A DNA stretch of 64,000 bases from CAZWBR01 sp964632305 (GCA_964632305.1 CAZWBR010000003.1:83873-147872), one strand, 5' to 3'; counted from the stretch's first letter, positions 8,803-18,337 are shown. The notes: a model not told the origin generated them from the letters alone. Program-made: numbers and translations.

Positions 8803-9236
8803 TTTGTTTATGATTATTTGGTTAATTAAATCGGATCAAATTTAGACATTTATTTGATCATAAACCTGAAAGGGAGCCTTAAAACCCGGAGTGAAATTTG
8901 TTAAATCGCCCGAAACTGTACCATCGTTAAAAAGCCCCACAGAGTCGTTAGATAAGGGTGGTCTGTTAAAATCCATACAATTGAATTCGTACAGAGATTG
9001 CTCACTTTGTTCAAAATAACAACCAGCCAGATATGTTCCGGGGTCCGACCCAAATCCATCAGGACTAATATGACCAGTTCATAATAATCCCGTCAGGGAT
9101 TTGATATGGGTAGAAAGCCGATCTCCCAGAATAAGGTTATTGTCCCGTATGGGACAATACAACAGCGCCACAAAGCCATCGCTTCAGATTAAAAGTCGCA
9201 CACCATTCTTTAGATAGACCAACTATTCGCAATGGA

Positions 9237-9580
9237 AGACCTGAAAGGTCGTAATGTGACAGCACAGGGCGTGAGCCCTGTGAAGAGGGGAGATAGAGAA
9301 AATAGGAGGTCTGAAAGACCGGCATGTGTTGACCGGATTTGATGAAATGGTGTTGTATCAATTCAATACATGCCGGCCTTACAGGCCTTTGAGTTTCTAT
9401 CGTTGCCCGTTACCACAGGCCTGGCGGCCTGTGCTCTCACCTGTCGGACCTTCGGCCCTCTGGTTGGTTTATTGCACATACCAGGGACTTCTCTTTACAA
9501 TCATAACGTAAAATTTAACTCCCAAAAATGATGTTGTACAATGAGGAACGATATAGTGGAGTGGAATTCTGTCATTGGTA
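9237..9580. repeat. 344-base dispersed repeat, copy 1
   Basis: Starts AGACCTGAAAGGTCG and ends TCTGTCATTGGTA. It is a chain of small hairpins (GCACAGGG..CCCTGTG, GGTCTGAAAGACC, GCCGGCCTTACAGGCC, ACAGGCCTGGCGGCCTGT). A second full copy lies at 12719-13061 in the same orientation, with substitutions scattered through it. A degenerate head fragment lies at 45961-46000. Confidence 0.8.
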
Positions 9581-9689
9581 GAGCCTACCCCAAAATAATT
9601 GATGCATAATGCGATAATGACAGGCGGCAACTTTCAAAAGTATAAGGGTGAATCTGGGATTCATAATAATTTGAATTACAATTTATTCA

Positions 9690-9842
9690 CAACCTAAATC
9701 CCCCTTAGTCCCCCTTTACAAAGGGGGAAATAGTTCTCTTATCGCATGGGGTAAAAATCATCAAGGTTTTAGCCATTAATCAACATTTTTTTAGCAGGAT
9801 TAAGTCCCCCTTTCCTAAAGGGGGGCAGGGGGGATTTGGTAA
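9690..9842. repeat. Inverted element with CCCCC/GGGGG arms
   Basis: The left arm AAATCCCCCTTAGTCCCCCT plus an internal AAAGGGGG, and the right arm CCCCCTTTCCTAAAGGGGGG followed by CAGGGGGGATTT, are mutually complementary, enclosing about 80 bases of AT-rich DNA. A MITE-like or REP-pair structure; no gene inside. Confidence 0.6.
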
Positions 9843-9865
9843 ATGGAAATTCTGTCATAAGTAGA

Positions 9866-9960
9866 GGCTACCCCAAACAATGGGGCATGATACAATAATG
9901 ACAGAGAAAGAATTTAATAGTCGGGGCGCGGCTCCAAGTCGCACTCCGACTTACTGCAAT
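9866..9960. repeat. GTCGGGGCGCG palindromic repeat, copy 1
   Basis: AGTCGGGGCGCGGCT and AGTCGCACTCCGACT are imperfect complements, preceded by ATAATGACAGAG. Related units lie at 12551-12664 and, inverted, at 63530-63632. Confidence 0.6.
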
Positions 9961-10035
9961 ACGACCAGAACATAATAATCCTGCCAGGGTTAAAGAAACT
10001 TTCACAGTTTGCCTGATTATGAACAATAATCGGAT

Positions 10036-10043
10036 TATCTTTG
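10036..10043 (+). promoter_or_regulatory. Bacteroidota -7 element for the methyltransferase gene
   Basis: TATCTTTG matches the TAnnTTTG consensus; a TTTG lies 24 bases upstream (CAGTTTGCC), slightly beyond the usual 19-21 spacing. It is about 80 bases before the chosen ATG. Confidence 0.55.
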
Positions 10044-10121
10044 CAAGGCAACCCGTGGATTTCTCCTTCAAAATCATCGTTATCTTATCCTCACGGGGAT
10101 CAGGCTAAAAAAATAATTGCA

Positions 10122-11063
10122 ATGACGCCATTCGAAAAGATATACCGCGACTCCCCCATTATCCTGACAGAGGCCGCTATCGTGGAACGGCTGAAGGAAG
10201 AGCATCATTTAATGATGGATCCGCAAATCAACCATGCCGGGATGATCTATACCCACCCGGAGATACTGGAGGGATTCTACCGTCAATATATCGATACAGC
10301 CCGGAAACATAACCTCCCGATCATGCTGATGACCCCCACCCGGAAAGTAAACACGGCGACTCATCCGCTAAGCCCCTTCCGCGAAAAAAACCTGATCGCC
10401 GACGCCTGCTCTTTCCTGAAAAGGGTCAGGGAGAGCTACGGGACCTACTCCCCCAATATCCTGGTCGGGGGGCTGCTCGGATGCAAGGGCGATGCCTATT
10501 CCGCGAACGGGGCCCTGACCACCGACGAGGCTTACGGGTTCCACCGCACCCAAGCCCGCCTGTTTGAAAAGGAAAAGATCGACTTCCTTTTTGCAGGCAT
10601 CATGCCGGAAGTTAACGAAGCATTGGGAATGGCCCAGGCCATGGCCGAAACCGGCATCCCGTATATCATTAGTTTTATGATCCGCAACAATGGTTGTCTG
10701 TTGGATGGCACCCCCATCTGCAAGGCGATTGAAATCATCGACCAAAAAGTTACCCGACAACCCGTTTGTTACATGACCAACTGTGTTCACCCCACCAATC
10801 TGCGGTTAGCCCTGACCAGCGAGATCAATAATAATCATCCCCAAATGGCAAGGTTCAGCGGCATCCAGGCCAATGCCTCCATCCTGAGCCCTGAAGAGCT
10901 GAACAATTGCGGCATCCTGAAAAAGGATGATTTCAATACCCTGATCGATGAGATGCTGCTCCTGCACCACCATTTCGGATTAAAGATACTGGGTGGCTGT
11001 TGCGGCACCAATGACCGCTTCCTCGATCGCCTCGCCGGGAAAATCAGCGGTAGCATCAACTGA
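10122..11063 (+). CDS. Homocysteine S-methyltransferase family protein
   Basis: About 313 residues from MTPFEKIYRD; the open frame extends 27 codons upstream but into the promoter region, so 10122 is preferred. The fold is the zinc-dependent methyltransferase barrel: ILTEAAIVERL at the start, VGGLLGCKGDAY in the middle, then the three zinc cysteines, one in YMTNCVHP (about residue 220) and two in LGGCCGTND near the end. Members transfer a methyl group from S-methylmethionine or another donor to homocysteine. The N-terminal sequence departs from the usual DGGMGT pattern (here TEAAIVERL), so the donor may differ. It stands alone, not next to other methionine genes. Confidence 0.8.
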   Translation: MTPFEKIYRDSPIILTEAAIVERLKEEHHLMMDPQINHAGMIYTHPEILEGFYRQYIDTARKHNLPIMLMTPTRKVNTATHPLSPFREKNLIADACSFLKRVRESYGTYSPNILVGGLLGCKGDAYSANGALTTDEAYGFHRTQARLFEKEKIDFLFAGIMPEVNEALGMAQAMAETGIPYIISFMIRNNGCLLDGTPICKAIEIIDQKVTRQPVCYMTNCVHPTNLRLALTSEINNNHPQMARFSGIQANASILSPEELNNCGILKKDDFNTLIDEMLLLHHHFGLKILGGCCGTNDRFLDRLAGKISGSIN

Positions 11064-11450
11064 CACATCAAAGTTCAGCTCCTCCTTCCGGCTTTTGTTC
11101 TACATCACGGAAAGCGCCTGACTCAAACAGCCCTCAGTTTTCCACTCCCGTTTACGGGGAATAGCCCCTACCATCGCCGGACTTTCTGTACTGTTTCTGT
11201 ACATTTTCTGTACATCTTCTGTACTCATACAGCACAGAAGATCTATAGAATAACCCCTGAAATTACACGGAATATCCGGCACAAGAAGGGAGTATAATCT
11301 CAACGGTACCGGAAAAAATGAGCCGAAGAGAAACTGACTGAAATTTCGATTTTTTATTTCATTTTTCCTTAACTTGTAAGACCAATCCCCTTTTTAACCG
11401 GCAAAATCAGTATGATGCGGTTTACAACAAGGGGGAACAGTCGAAAAACA
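11064..11450. other. Gene-free stretch
   Basis: Contains the 11-base array at 11181-11224; otherwise AT-rich DNA before the flippase-like gene, with no recognisable gene. Confidence 0.5.
11181..11224. repeat. 11-base tandem repeat array
   Basis: Units ACTTTCTGTAC, TGTTTCTGTAC, ATTTTCTGTAC, ATCTTCTGTAC follow without gaps. Same period and intergenic setting as the arrays at 3157, 29242 and 46227, here read on the opposite strand. Confidence 0.75.
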
Positions 11451-11465
11451 ATGAAGCAGGAAGGT

Positions 11466-12491
11466 ATGAGTAAAAAGAAAATCATTCAGTCGCTTCTTTT
11501 TCTGCTGATCGGCCTGGCGCTGTTCGGCTATGCCTATAAAGACCTGAATCTTTCCGACATTGGGGTTGCCCTACACGACCTGAATTACGGATGGATCGTC
11601 CTATCCTTTCTTTTAGGATTGTTCAGTCACTGGATCAGGGCCATCAGATGGCAGATGCTGATTAAACCAATGGGTCATAAGGCCGGCGCCCTCAACCTGT
11701 TTCTTTCGGTTTTGGTGATGTATTTCACGAACCTGATCATCCCCCGGGGGGGAGAGATCGCCCGCTGCGGCGTGATTACCCGGTACGAACGGGTTCCCTT
11801 TCCCAAACTGGTTGGCACGGTATTTACCGAACGGGTCACCGACATGCTGGCTTTCTGTATCCTCTTCCTCGTCCTCTTTCTTTGGCAATTCCCGTCAATC
11901 AATCAACTGTTCGCCTCATCGGAGGTGACAATGGATTTCGACGGAATGAAGACTAAACTATTGTGGGGCGGCATTGGACTGGTCCTTCTCATCCTGCTCT
12001 TTTTCCTTTTCAGATGGCTGGGCGTTTTTAAATCGCTTCAAGAAGCGATCCGCCAGGTAAAACAGGATTTTACGACCGGGGTGCTCTCGATCCTCAACCT
12101 AAAACGAAAGGGACGCTATATCTTCTACACCTTTTTCATCTTCTTTCTCTGGCTGATGATGCTGTATGTGGTGTTCTTCGCCTATGCTCCCACCGAAAAG
12201 CTATCGTTCCGGATCGCGGTATTTACTTATGTAATGGGGAGCTTTGCCTACCTGCTTCCGATACAGGCGGGGATCGGGGTATGGCATCTGATCGTGATCC
12301 AATGCCTTTACCTGTTCGGGATCGACAAGGAATCGGGAATGATCTTTGCCCTGGTGGCCCATACCTTCACCAATCTGATCTATCTTCTTTTCGGAACTGT
12401 CAGCATTGTACTCCTTCCCATCCTGAATAATTCGGGAAAGGAGAATGACATGATTCTTGAACCGGTAGTCAACGAAGATAATCAGGTTTAA
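11466..12491 (+). CDS. Flippase-like integral membrane protein (LPG synthase TM / UPF0104 type)
   Basis: About 341 residues starting MSKKKIIQSLLFLLIG; starts at 11451 and 11412 are also possible. Eight or so membrane helices are visible. Family features are the loop FLLGLFSHWIRAIRWQML, the NLIIPRGGEIARCGVITRYERVPFPKLVGTV region split around residues 85-120, TERVTDML, and the late PIQAGIGVWHLI motif. Proteins of this family share the membrane domain of lysylphosphatidylglycerol synthase (MprF) and are thought to flip or handle lipids; the soluble synthase domain is absent here. Substrate unknown. Confidence 0.82.
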   Translation: MSKKKIIQSLLFLLIGLALFGYAYKDLNLSDIGVALHDLNYGWIVLSFLLGLFSHWIRAIRWQMLIKPMGHKAGALNLFLSVLVMYFTNLIIPRGGEIARCGVITRYERVPFPKLVGTVFTERVTDMLAFCILFLVLFLWQFPSINQLFASSEVTMDFDGMKTKLLWGGIGLVLLILLFFLFRWLGVFKSLQEAIRQVKQDFTTGVLSILNLKRKGRYIFYTFFIFFLWLMMLYVVFFAYAPTEKLSFRIAVFTYVMGSFAYLLPIQAGIGVWHLIVIQCLYLFGIDKESGMIFALVAHTFTNLIYLLFGTVSIVLLPILNNSGKENDMILEPVVNEDNQV

Positions 12492-12550
12492 TACCAATAT
12501 TTCAATTCATTACTGTCCGGCGGAAAGCAGCAGATTCTTCGCTTCGCTAC

Positions 12551-12664
12551 TTATGACAGAAATGGGACTGTAGTAAATCGGGGTGCGACTCTATGCTCCC
12601 GCCGCGAATATAGGTTTGCGTACAGTCGCGCCCCGACTTATTTCAAGTCTATTTCTGTCATTGG
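12551..12664. repeat. GTCGGGGCGCG palindromic repeat, copy 2
   Basis: TTATGACAGAAAT...AAATCGGGGTGCGACT at the left and AGTCGCGCCCCGACTT...ATTTCTGTCA at the right are inverted complements, a larger and more symmetric version of the units at 9866 and 63530. Confidence 0.65.
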
Positions 12665-12718
12665 TATTGAAGCGAAGCAGAATAAGAAATCTCAAGGTTA
12701 AATATTATTTGTTACGGT

Positions 12719-13061
12719 AGACCTGTAAGGTCGACATGTGGCAGCACAGGGCGTGAGCCCTGTGAAAAGCAGATATAGAGGAAATTGGAGGTCTGAAAGA
12801 CCGGCATGTATTGAACAGATTTGGTGAATTGGTTCTGTGTCAATATAATACACACCGGCCTTACAGGCCTTTGAGATACTATCGTTGACCGTCTCCACAG
12901 GCCTGACGGCCTGTGCTTTCACATGTCGGACCTTCGGCCCTTTGATCGGTTTATTGCTCATTATAGGGACTTCTCCTTACTCCATATTGTAGAATACAAC
13001 TCCCAAAAATGATATAGCGTAATAAGGTTTGATTTAATGGAGTGAGGCTCTGTCATTGGTA
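12719..13061. repeat. 344-base dispersed repeat, copy 2
   Basis: Same order of hairpins as 9237-9580: AGACCTGTAAGGTCG, GCACAGGGCGTGAGCCCTGT, GGAGGTCTGAAAGACCGGCA, GGCCTTACAGGCCTTTGAG, ending TCTGTCATTGGTA. Confidence 0.8.
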
Positions 13062-13127
13062 ACGAAGTGAGAAATCTCAACCCAAAATCATTAGTCGGCA
13101 TTATATCGGACAACAATGATTTTTATT

Positions 13128-13167
13128 AAAAAAAGGTTGTAACAGGACCACTGATACAACCTTTTTT
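13128..13167 (-). terminator. Terminator of lon
   Basis: AAAAAAGGTTGTA and TACAACCTTTTTT are perfect complements around a 13-base loop; either strand would end in a T run, and it lies just after the lon stop. Confidence 0.9.
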
Positions 13168-13171
13168 CTAT

Positions 13172-15631
13172 TCAGGCGATGGCCAACGGGTTTTTCACTT
13201 TCTCCGTGAGCAACGCGATCTCGAAAACATCGGAGACATTCTCGACGAAACGGAAGGTGAGCCCTTTAATATAGATCTCCTTGATCTCTTCCAGATCTTT
13301 CTTGTTCTCCACCGAAATAATGATCTCCTTGATCCCGGCCCGTTTGGCGGCTAATATTTTCTCCTTGATCCCGCCCACCGGCAGCACCTTCCCCCTCAGG
13401 GTGATCTCACCGGTCATGGCCAGGTTCTTCTTAATCTTACGTTGTGTGAAGGCGGAGGCCAACGCGGTGGCCATCGTGATCCCGGCTGAAGGGCCATCTT
13501 TCGGGATCGCCCCTTCAGGTACATGGATATGAACATCCCATTTATCAAAGACCTCGGGTGAAAGCTCCAGCAATCCGGCATGAGACTTCAGGTATTCGAG
13601 GGCAATGGTGGCCGATTCTTTCATTACATCACCCAAATTGCCGGTAATGGTGAACTTCCCTTTCCCGGCGCTCAGACTGGTCTCAACATAAAGGATTTCG
13701 CCTCCTACCGAGGTCCAGGCCAGTCCGGTAACCACTCCGGCATATTCGTTGCCTTCGTAACTCTCCTTGGTATATTTGGGCACTCCCAAATATTCGCGGA
13801 TATCGGCTGAGGTAAGCTTCTTGTTGTATTCCGATTCGGAGGCAATCTTGCGGGCTACGCGACGGATCACCTTGGCAATCTGCTTATCAAGCTCACGTAC
13901 GCCCGATTCGCGGGTATACTGGTCGATGATTTTCACCAGGATCTCTTTCGGGAAGGTGATCGCATTTTTTCCCAATCCATGATTCTCCAACTGACGGGGC
14001 ACCAGGTGGCGACGGGCAATCTCACTCTTCTCTTCCAGCAGATAGCCGCTCACGTCGATCATTTCCATTCGGTCACGCAGGGCCGGATGAATGGTGCTGA
14101 CGGTATTGGCAGTGGCAATAAACATCACCCGCGACAGATCGTATGGGTGATCAAGATAATTATCGTGAAACTCGAAATTTTGTTCGGGATCGAGCACCTC
14201 TAATAATGCGGAGGCCGGATCGCCGTGAAAATCACTGGACACTTTGTCGATCTCATCCAGGATATAGACCGGGTTCGATGTTCCCGATTTGATCAGGTTC
14301 TGGATAATCCTTCCGGGCATAGCCCCGATATAGGTTTTACGGTGACCACGAATCTCAGATTCATCGTGCAAACCGCCCAGGCTCATCCGGATATATTTAC
14401 GGCCCAGGGCACGGGCAATGGAACGTCCCAGGGAGGTCTTCCCCACTCCGGGAGGACCGTACAGACAAAGAATGGGCGATTTCATATCCCCTTTCAGCTT
14501 CAGGACAGCCAGATGTTCCAGGATCCGTTCTTTGACATTGTCCAGCCCGTAATGGTCTTCAGCGAGGATCTTTTCGGCATTCTTCAGGTCAAAATTATCC
14601 TCGGTATATTCACTCCAGGGTAGATTGAGCAAGGTATCGAGATACCCGACCTGAACGGAATACTCGCCGGCAGCAGGGTTCATCCGGATCAGTTTCGACA
14701 ACTCCTTATCGAAAATCTTCTGCACCTCTTCGTCCCATTTTTTATCTTCGGCCCGTTTCTTCAGTTCATCAATCTCCTGTTGAACAGGGCTCCCGCCCAA
14801 CTCGTCCTGGATGGTCTTGATCTGCTGATGAAGCAGATATTCACGCTGTTGCTGATCAATATCGACCTTAACTTTACGTTGGATATCCTTTTTCAGCTCA
14901 AGCATCTGAACCTCCCGAACCAGGTAGGTGAGTAACCGGGTACTTCGGTCGCCCAGATCGTTCAATTCCAGCAGATCCTGTTTCTCTGCTGCATTCAGAT
15001 CAGTATTATTACAGATAAAGTTGACCAGGAAGGTAATATTTTCAATATTCTTCACGGCAAACTGCGCTTCCGGAGGGACGTTCCCCGAGAATTTAACGAT
15101 CTTCAGGGAAAGGTCTTTCAGCGATTCTATGATAGCGGAAAACTCATGGGTGGTAGTGTCGGGGATCGTGTCGGCCAATGGCTGTACCCTGGCCCGAAGA
15201 TAGGGCTGGGTGTCGACGATCCCTTCGAGTCGGAACCGTTTTTTACCCTGGATAATGACCGAGGTGGTCCCGTCAGGCATCTCGAGGATTTTCAGGATCT
15301 CGGCCATCGTACCAACGGTGTAAAGCTCCTCCGGGGTCGGATCTTCGACCTGACCTTCACGTTGTGCTACCGTACCGATCAGACGGTTCCCGGCATAAGC
15401 TTCGCGGATCAGTTTCAGAGATTTCTGCCGTCCGACAGTAATCGGCATTACCACTCCCGGGAAAAGGACCGTATTGCGAAGCGGCAATATTGGCAGGATA
15501 TCGGGTAAGACGACCGAGAGCAGGTCCTCATCATCCCCATCGGCAAGAATGGGAATATATTCGCCCTGATCTTCTACAATACTCGAAAAGAGAATGTTAT
15601 TTTTGCTGTTCTTATTCTTATTATCGTCCAT
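13172..15631 (-). CDS. lon: ATP-dependent Lon protease
   Basis: About 819 residues from MDDNKNKNSK; the frame extends 21 codons further but this start fits the family better. The N-terminal substrate domain (about 45-250; LPILPLRNTVLFPGVVMP) is followed by a helical linker, the AAA+ module with Walker A GPPGVGKT near 392-399, Walker B ILDEID, and the serine protease domain with catalytic Ser715 (KDGPSAGITM) and Lys756 (PVGGIKEK). It degrades damaged and regulatory proteins in the cytosol. Monocistronic, closed by its own terminator. Confidence 0.98.
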   Translation of the reverse strand: MDDNKNKNSKNNILFSSIVEDQGEYIPILADGDDEDLLSVVLPDILPILPLRNTVLFPGVVMPITVGRQKSLKLIREAYAGNRLIGTVAQREGQVEDPTPEELYTVGTMAEILKILEMPDGTTSVIIQGKKRFRLEGIVDTQPYLRARVQPLADTIPDTTTHEFSAIIESLKDLSLKIVKFSGNVPPEAQFAVKNIENITFLVNFICNNTDLNAAEKQDLLELNDLGDRSTRLLTYLVREVQMLELKKDIQRKVKVDIDQQQREYLLHQQIKTIQDELGGSPVQQEIDELKKRAEDKKWDEEVQKIFDKELSKLIRMNPAAGEYSVQVGYLDTLLNLPWSEYTEDNFDLKNAEKILAEDHYGLDNVKERILEHLAVLKLKGDMKSPILCLYGPPGVGKTSLGRSIARALGRKYIRMSLGGLHDESEIRGHRKTYIGAMPGRIIQNLIKSGTSNPVYILDEIDKVSSDFHGDPASALLEVLDPEQNFEFHDNYLDHPYDLSRVMFIATANTVSTIHPALRDRMEMIDVSGYLLEEKSEIARRHLVPRQLENHGLGKNAITFPKEILVKIIDQYTRESGVRELDKQIAKVIRRVARKIASESEYNKKLTSADIREYLGVPKYTKESYEGNEYAGVVTGLAWTSVGGEILYVETSLSAGKGKFTITGNLGDVMKESATIALEYLKSHAGLLELSPEVFDKWDVHIHVPEGAIPKDGPSAGITMATALASAFTQRKIKKNLAMTGEITLRGKVLPVGGIKEKILAAKRAGIKEIIISVENKKDLEEIKEIYIKGLTFRFVENVSDVFEIALLTEKVKNPLAIA

Positions 15632-15824
15632 AATCTTTCTAAGATGTGTCAATATGTCGGGGAAACCAATTATTCCCAAAGTGACATTAATCATTTCAAT
15701 TCCCGTGCCACAAGGAACGGGTTGACCTTAATTCTTACCCTTCTTTAATTTTTGTACTACCCAGGAAATAAATCCGGGTCAGGCTCTGCGATAAAGGAAC
15801 AATTAATAACGAGACAAGTTTAAA

Positions 15825-15861
15825 CAAAAAAGCCTCGTACTCAAAAAATACGAGGCTTTTT
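15825..15861 (-). terminator. Terminator of rpmE2
   Basis: AAAAAAGCCTCGTA and TACGAGGCTTTTT form a near-perfect stem with runs on both sides, 17 bases after the L31 stop. It could work in both directions. Confidence 0.9.
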
Positions 15862-15877
15862 CAAACGCGTAAACAAA

Positions 15878-16141
15878 TTATTGTTTGCGTTTGTCCATGT
15901 GTTTTTGGTAACGGTTCATGAACTTATCGACACGACCAGCGGTGTCAACCAATTTCATTTTACCGGTGTAAAACGGGTGTGAGGTGTTTGAAATTTCCAC
16001 TTTAAGCAGCGGATATTCAACGCCTTCAATTTCAATAGTTTCTCTTGAGGCTGCAGTTGACCTTGTAATGAAAGTATGTTCGTTCGACATATCTTTGAAG
16101 GCTACCAGCCGATAATTTTCCGGATGAATTCCCTTTTTCAT
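15878..16141 (-). CDS. rpmE2: 50S ribosomal protein L31 type B
   Basis: An 87-residue ribosomal protein beginning MKKGIHPENYRLVAFKDMS with the typical SHPFYTGK motif. It contains no cysteine, which marks the zinc-independent type B paralogue rather than the four-cysteine type A. Its promoter element lies 53 bases upstream and a strong terminator follows, so it is a single-gene unit. In many Bacteroidota this is the only L31; whether a zinc form exists elsewhere cannot be told. Confidence 0.97.
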   Translation of the reverse strand: MKKGIHPENYRLVAFKDMSNEHTFITRSTAASRETIEIEGVEYPLLKVEISNTSHPFYTGKMKLVDTAGRVDKFMNRYQKHMDKRKQ

Positions 16142-16193
16142 GATGCGTGTTTAATATCTTGTACCTTAATAATTTCTTCCTAAATACGGGATG

Positions 16194-16201
16194 CAAAGAT
16201 A
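16194..16201 (-). promoter_or_regulatory. -7 element for rpmE2
   Basis: Minus-strand TATCTTTG(C) matches TAnnTTTG, 53 bases upstream of the L31 start. Confidence 0.6.
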
Positions 16202-16290
16202 ACTATACTTCACAAATCTGCAATACATTTATAAAAAGAATTATTGCAGGATTCTTCAAAATTTATCCCTCCCGGCTCCTTTCACCGCGA

Positions 16291-17511
16291 TTATTCTTCT
16301 TCCCGGGTAGCTTTTTCCCTCTCTTCGCGCAGTAACCTGACATCTTTCATCAGCATCGGCGCCCGTTCGAAGGGAGCATTCCGGTCGAACAAATAACGCA
16401 TGGTATAATGGGTTTTGGCATGTACCCCACCCACCGATTTATACATGGCCACCATCTTCGGGTTAAAATCGCCTACCCAGGAGAGTTCAACCTGGTTGTA
16501 CCACAGCTTTCGCTTCATCACCTTGTCGAGATGCCAGAACACTGCCGACTCGAGACCTGAACCCTGAAACTTGGGGACAACGCCCATAATTAGGATACGG
16601 GCACGGGTGATGACGTGCATCTTTTTATACCAGATAAACTTAAGCAGGTTCCAGAGATTCAGTTTACCGTTTAGCTTGGCCAGGATCTGGTTCCAATCGG
16701 GGATCATCCCAAAGAAAAGGACCGGCTCATCGTTGTGGTAGACAAACCAGATGAACTCTTCCTCGGCAACCAGCTTGGCAAAACGCATCATTCCCCGGAT
16801 ATCGTCAAGATCGACAGTCTGATGATTATCGTGACGGGCCCAGGCCTGATCGTAGATCCGGGTAAAATCGTGAATATATTTCTCAAGATTCGAGAATTTC
16901 ACATGCTCGAAACGGAAGTTAGGCTTTTGGGCCACCCATTCGGCAATTTTCCAAAACCTTTCGGGGAAAGGATCTTTATGATTCAGGTGATAACTGTATT
17001 GTTCAAAATAGATCTGGAAGCCGTAAGCTTCAAACAAGTCGGAATAATAGGATTTGTTGTACGGCATCCCAAAACCCTGCGGCTCAAACCCTTTAACCAG
17101 CAATCCCCAGTTAATCAGATTCTCCCCAAAATTCACGGGACCATCCATCGCTTCCATCCCCCGCTCGGCCAGCCATGCCTTGGCGGTGTCGAACAACAGA
17201 AAGGCCGCCTCACGGTTGTTGATGCACTCGAAATAACCCATACCCCCGGTAGGCTGCTGGAAGGTATAAGCCTTATTCCCATTAATAAATGCACCGACGC
17301 GGCCAATCACTTTCCCCTGATCATCTTTCAGGATCCAGCGGGTGCCATCGCCGTTTTTATAAAAAGCATTTTTCTGAGGATCAAAAGCGCTGTCAGCCAT
17401 TGCTTCCAACGGGGCCACCCAGTTCGAATCGCCCTTATATATATCGTGTGCGACCTGATGAAACGCCTTACGCGAAACCTCGTCCTTAACTTCAATTATT
17501 TGCATAAGCAA
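16291..17511 (-). CDS. GNAT-superfamily-like protein, function unknown
   Basis: A 406-residue cytosolic protein (a start two codons in, at 17505, is equally possible). The N-terminal quarter, WVAPLEAMADSAFDPQKNAFYKNGDGTRWILKDDQGKVIGRVGAF, and the C-terminal PKFQGSGLESAVFWHL followed by LSWVGDFNPKMVAMYKSVGG have the look of acetyltransferase folds, including an acetyl-CoA loop-like Q-G-S-G. It is conserved-looking across Bacteroidota but I know no assigned substrate. It has its own -7 element and lies between rpmE2 and an AlkD-like gene without obvious functional link. Confidence 0.75.
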   Translation of the reverse strand: MLMQIIEVKDEVSRKAFHQVAHDIYKGDSNWVAPLEAMADSAFDPQKNAFYKNGDGTRWILKDDQGKVIGRVGAFINGNKAYTFQQPTGGMGYFECINNREAAFLLFDTAKAWLAERGMEAMDGPVNFGENLINWGLLVKGFEPQGFGMPYNKSYYSDLFEAYGFQIYFEQYSYHLNHKDPFPERFWKIAEWVAQKPNFRFEHVKFSNLEKYIHDFTRIYDQAWARHDNHQTVDLDDIRGMMRFAKLVAEEEFIWFVYHNDEPVLFFGMIPDWNQILAKLNGKLNLWNLLKFIWYKKMHVITRARILIMGVVPKFQGSGLESAVFWHLDKVMKRKLWYNQVELSWVGDFNPKMVAMYKSVGGVHAKTHYTMRYLFDRNAPFERAPMLMKDVRLLREEREKATREEE

Positions 17512-17528
17512 TTTTAAATTTACGGGGT

Positions 17529-17536
17529 CAAAAGTA
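17529..17536 (-). promoter_or_regulatory. -7 element for the GNAT-like gene
   Basis: Minus-strand TACTTTTG fits TAnnTTTG, 18-25 bases before the start codon at 17511. Confidence 0.5.
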
Positions 17537-17605
17537 ATGATAAATGAAATGGTTTCAAATTAAAATCATCCGGCGATAAGCCTCTATACAATTAAAAACG
17601 TCCCG

Positions 17606-18337
17606 TTATCGGTTACGGACCAGCTCCCTGATCTGCTCACAATCCAGCTCTTCGATAATCTGATTGGCGTTTTCGCGGGCGACCGTCGAACCAAGGGTTT
17701 GCAGGATCCGGGCCTGCATCAGGGCCACCTGGTAAAGATTGCTGTTTCTCATGCCGATCTGGATAAAAACCCGGATAAACACGGTAGAGAGCTGGGGATC
17801 TTTGGCCAGTGGGGGCAAAAGTTCAAAAAAGGCCTCAAATTTATCGTCCCCGGCATTTCGGTCGGTCAAGGCAAGACGCCCCATCATCAGTAACCCGGTG
17901 ATCTTGATCAGTGTTTTCTTCGCCAGACAAAACTCAGTCGCCTTTTCATAGGCAAGGGAGGTATTCGAAAAAAGGTTCATCGCCACCTGTTCAGCCAGTT
18001 CGATATTATGAAGACTCTTCGCCCAAAAATCCATCTGATTGGCTGTCACGGCCTCCGGCTCATCAAGCAGGGTTGCCAGGATCATGGTCTCGCGCCACTG
18101 CTTGTTCCAAAGTTTGAGCGCCACCAGATGGTTAGGCTGGTAATGGGTAGCCAGGTTCCGCAACGATACAATCGAAGCCCCCAGATTAACTTTGTAATCA
18201 ATGCCACGCTTAATCATCGATTCCGACACCTCTCCGTTCTGAAGCGGCCTGATCTTTCTCAGGATATCCTGAAAAATAAGTTCCGATCCGGGGTCATCCA
18301 ACAAGTATTCCATTACATCCGTTTTTGGGTTAATCAT
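17606..18337 (-). CDS. DNA alkylation repair (AlkD-like HEAT repeat) protein
   Basis: A 243-residue all-helical protein. The pattern LVALKLWNKQWRETMILATLLDEPE and MDFWAKSLHNIELAEQVAMNLF resembles the AlkD/AlkC family, which uses HEAT-like repeats to bind DNA and remove bulky or positively charged alkylated bases. The Trp-Arg-Glu cluster near residue 80 and the Trp near 105 occupy places where the family has its DNA-facing aromatic and acidic residues, but I cannot assign the catalytic Asp with certainty. Monocistronic by its own -7 element. Confidence 0.68.
   Translation of the reverse strand: MINPKTDVMEYLLDDPGSELIFQDILRKIRPLQNGEVSESMIKRGIDYKVNLGASIVSLRNLATHYQPNHLVALKLWNKQWRETMILATLLDEPEAVTANQMDFWAKSLHNIELAEQVAMNLFSNTSLAYEKATEFCLAKKTLIKITGLLMMGRLALTDRNAGDDKFEAFFELLPPLAKDPQLSTVFIRVFIQIGMRNSNLYQVALMQARILQTLGSTVARENANQIIEELDCEQIRELVRNR

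Larger units (their letters stand above)
8803..10035. other. 1.2-kb gene-free region of repeats
   Basis: No credible gene on either strand. It contains a long 344-base repeat (9237-9580), a C5/G5-tract inverted element (9690-9842) and a GTCGGGGCGCG palindromic unit (9866-9960), listed separately. 8803-9230 shows nothing recognisable. Confidence 0.65.
12492..13127. other. Gene-free repeat region
   Basis: Made of a GTCGGGGCGCG-type palindrome (12551-12664) and the second copy of the 344-base repeat (12719-13061), both listed separately. No gene seen. Confidence 0.65.

Noticed and set aside
10041..10121. Upstream extension of the methyltransferase reading frame
   Set aside because: The extra codons overlap the promoter and lack family similarity, so 10122 is used.
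16735..17517. 260-codon open frame antisense to the GNAT-like gene
   Set aside because: No domain features and no promoter; the minus-strand gene has its own -7 element.
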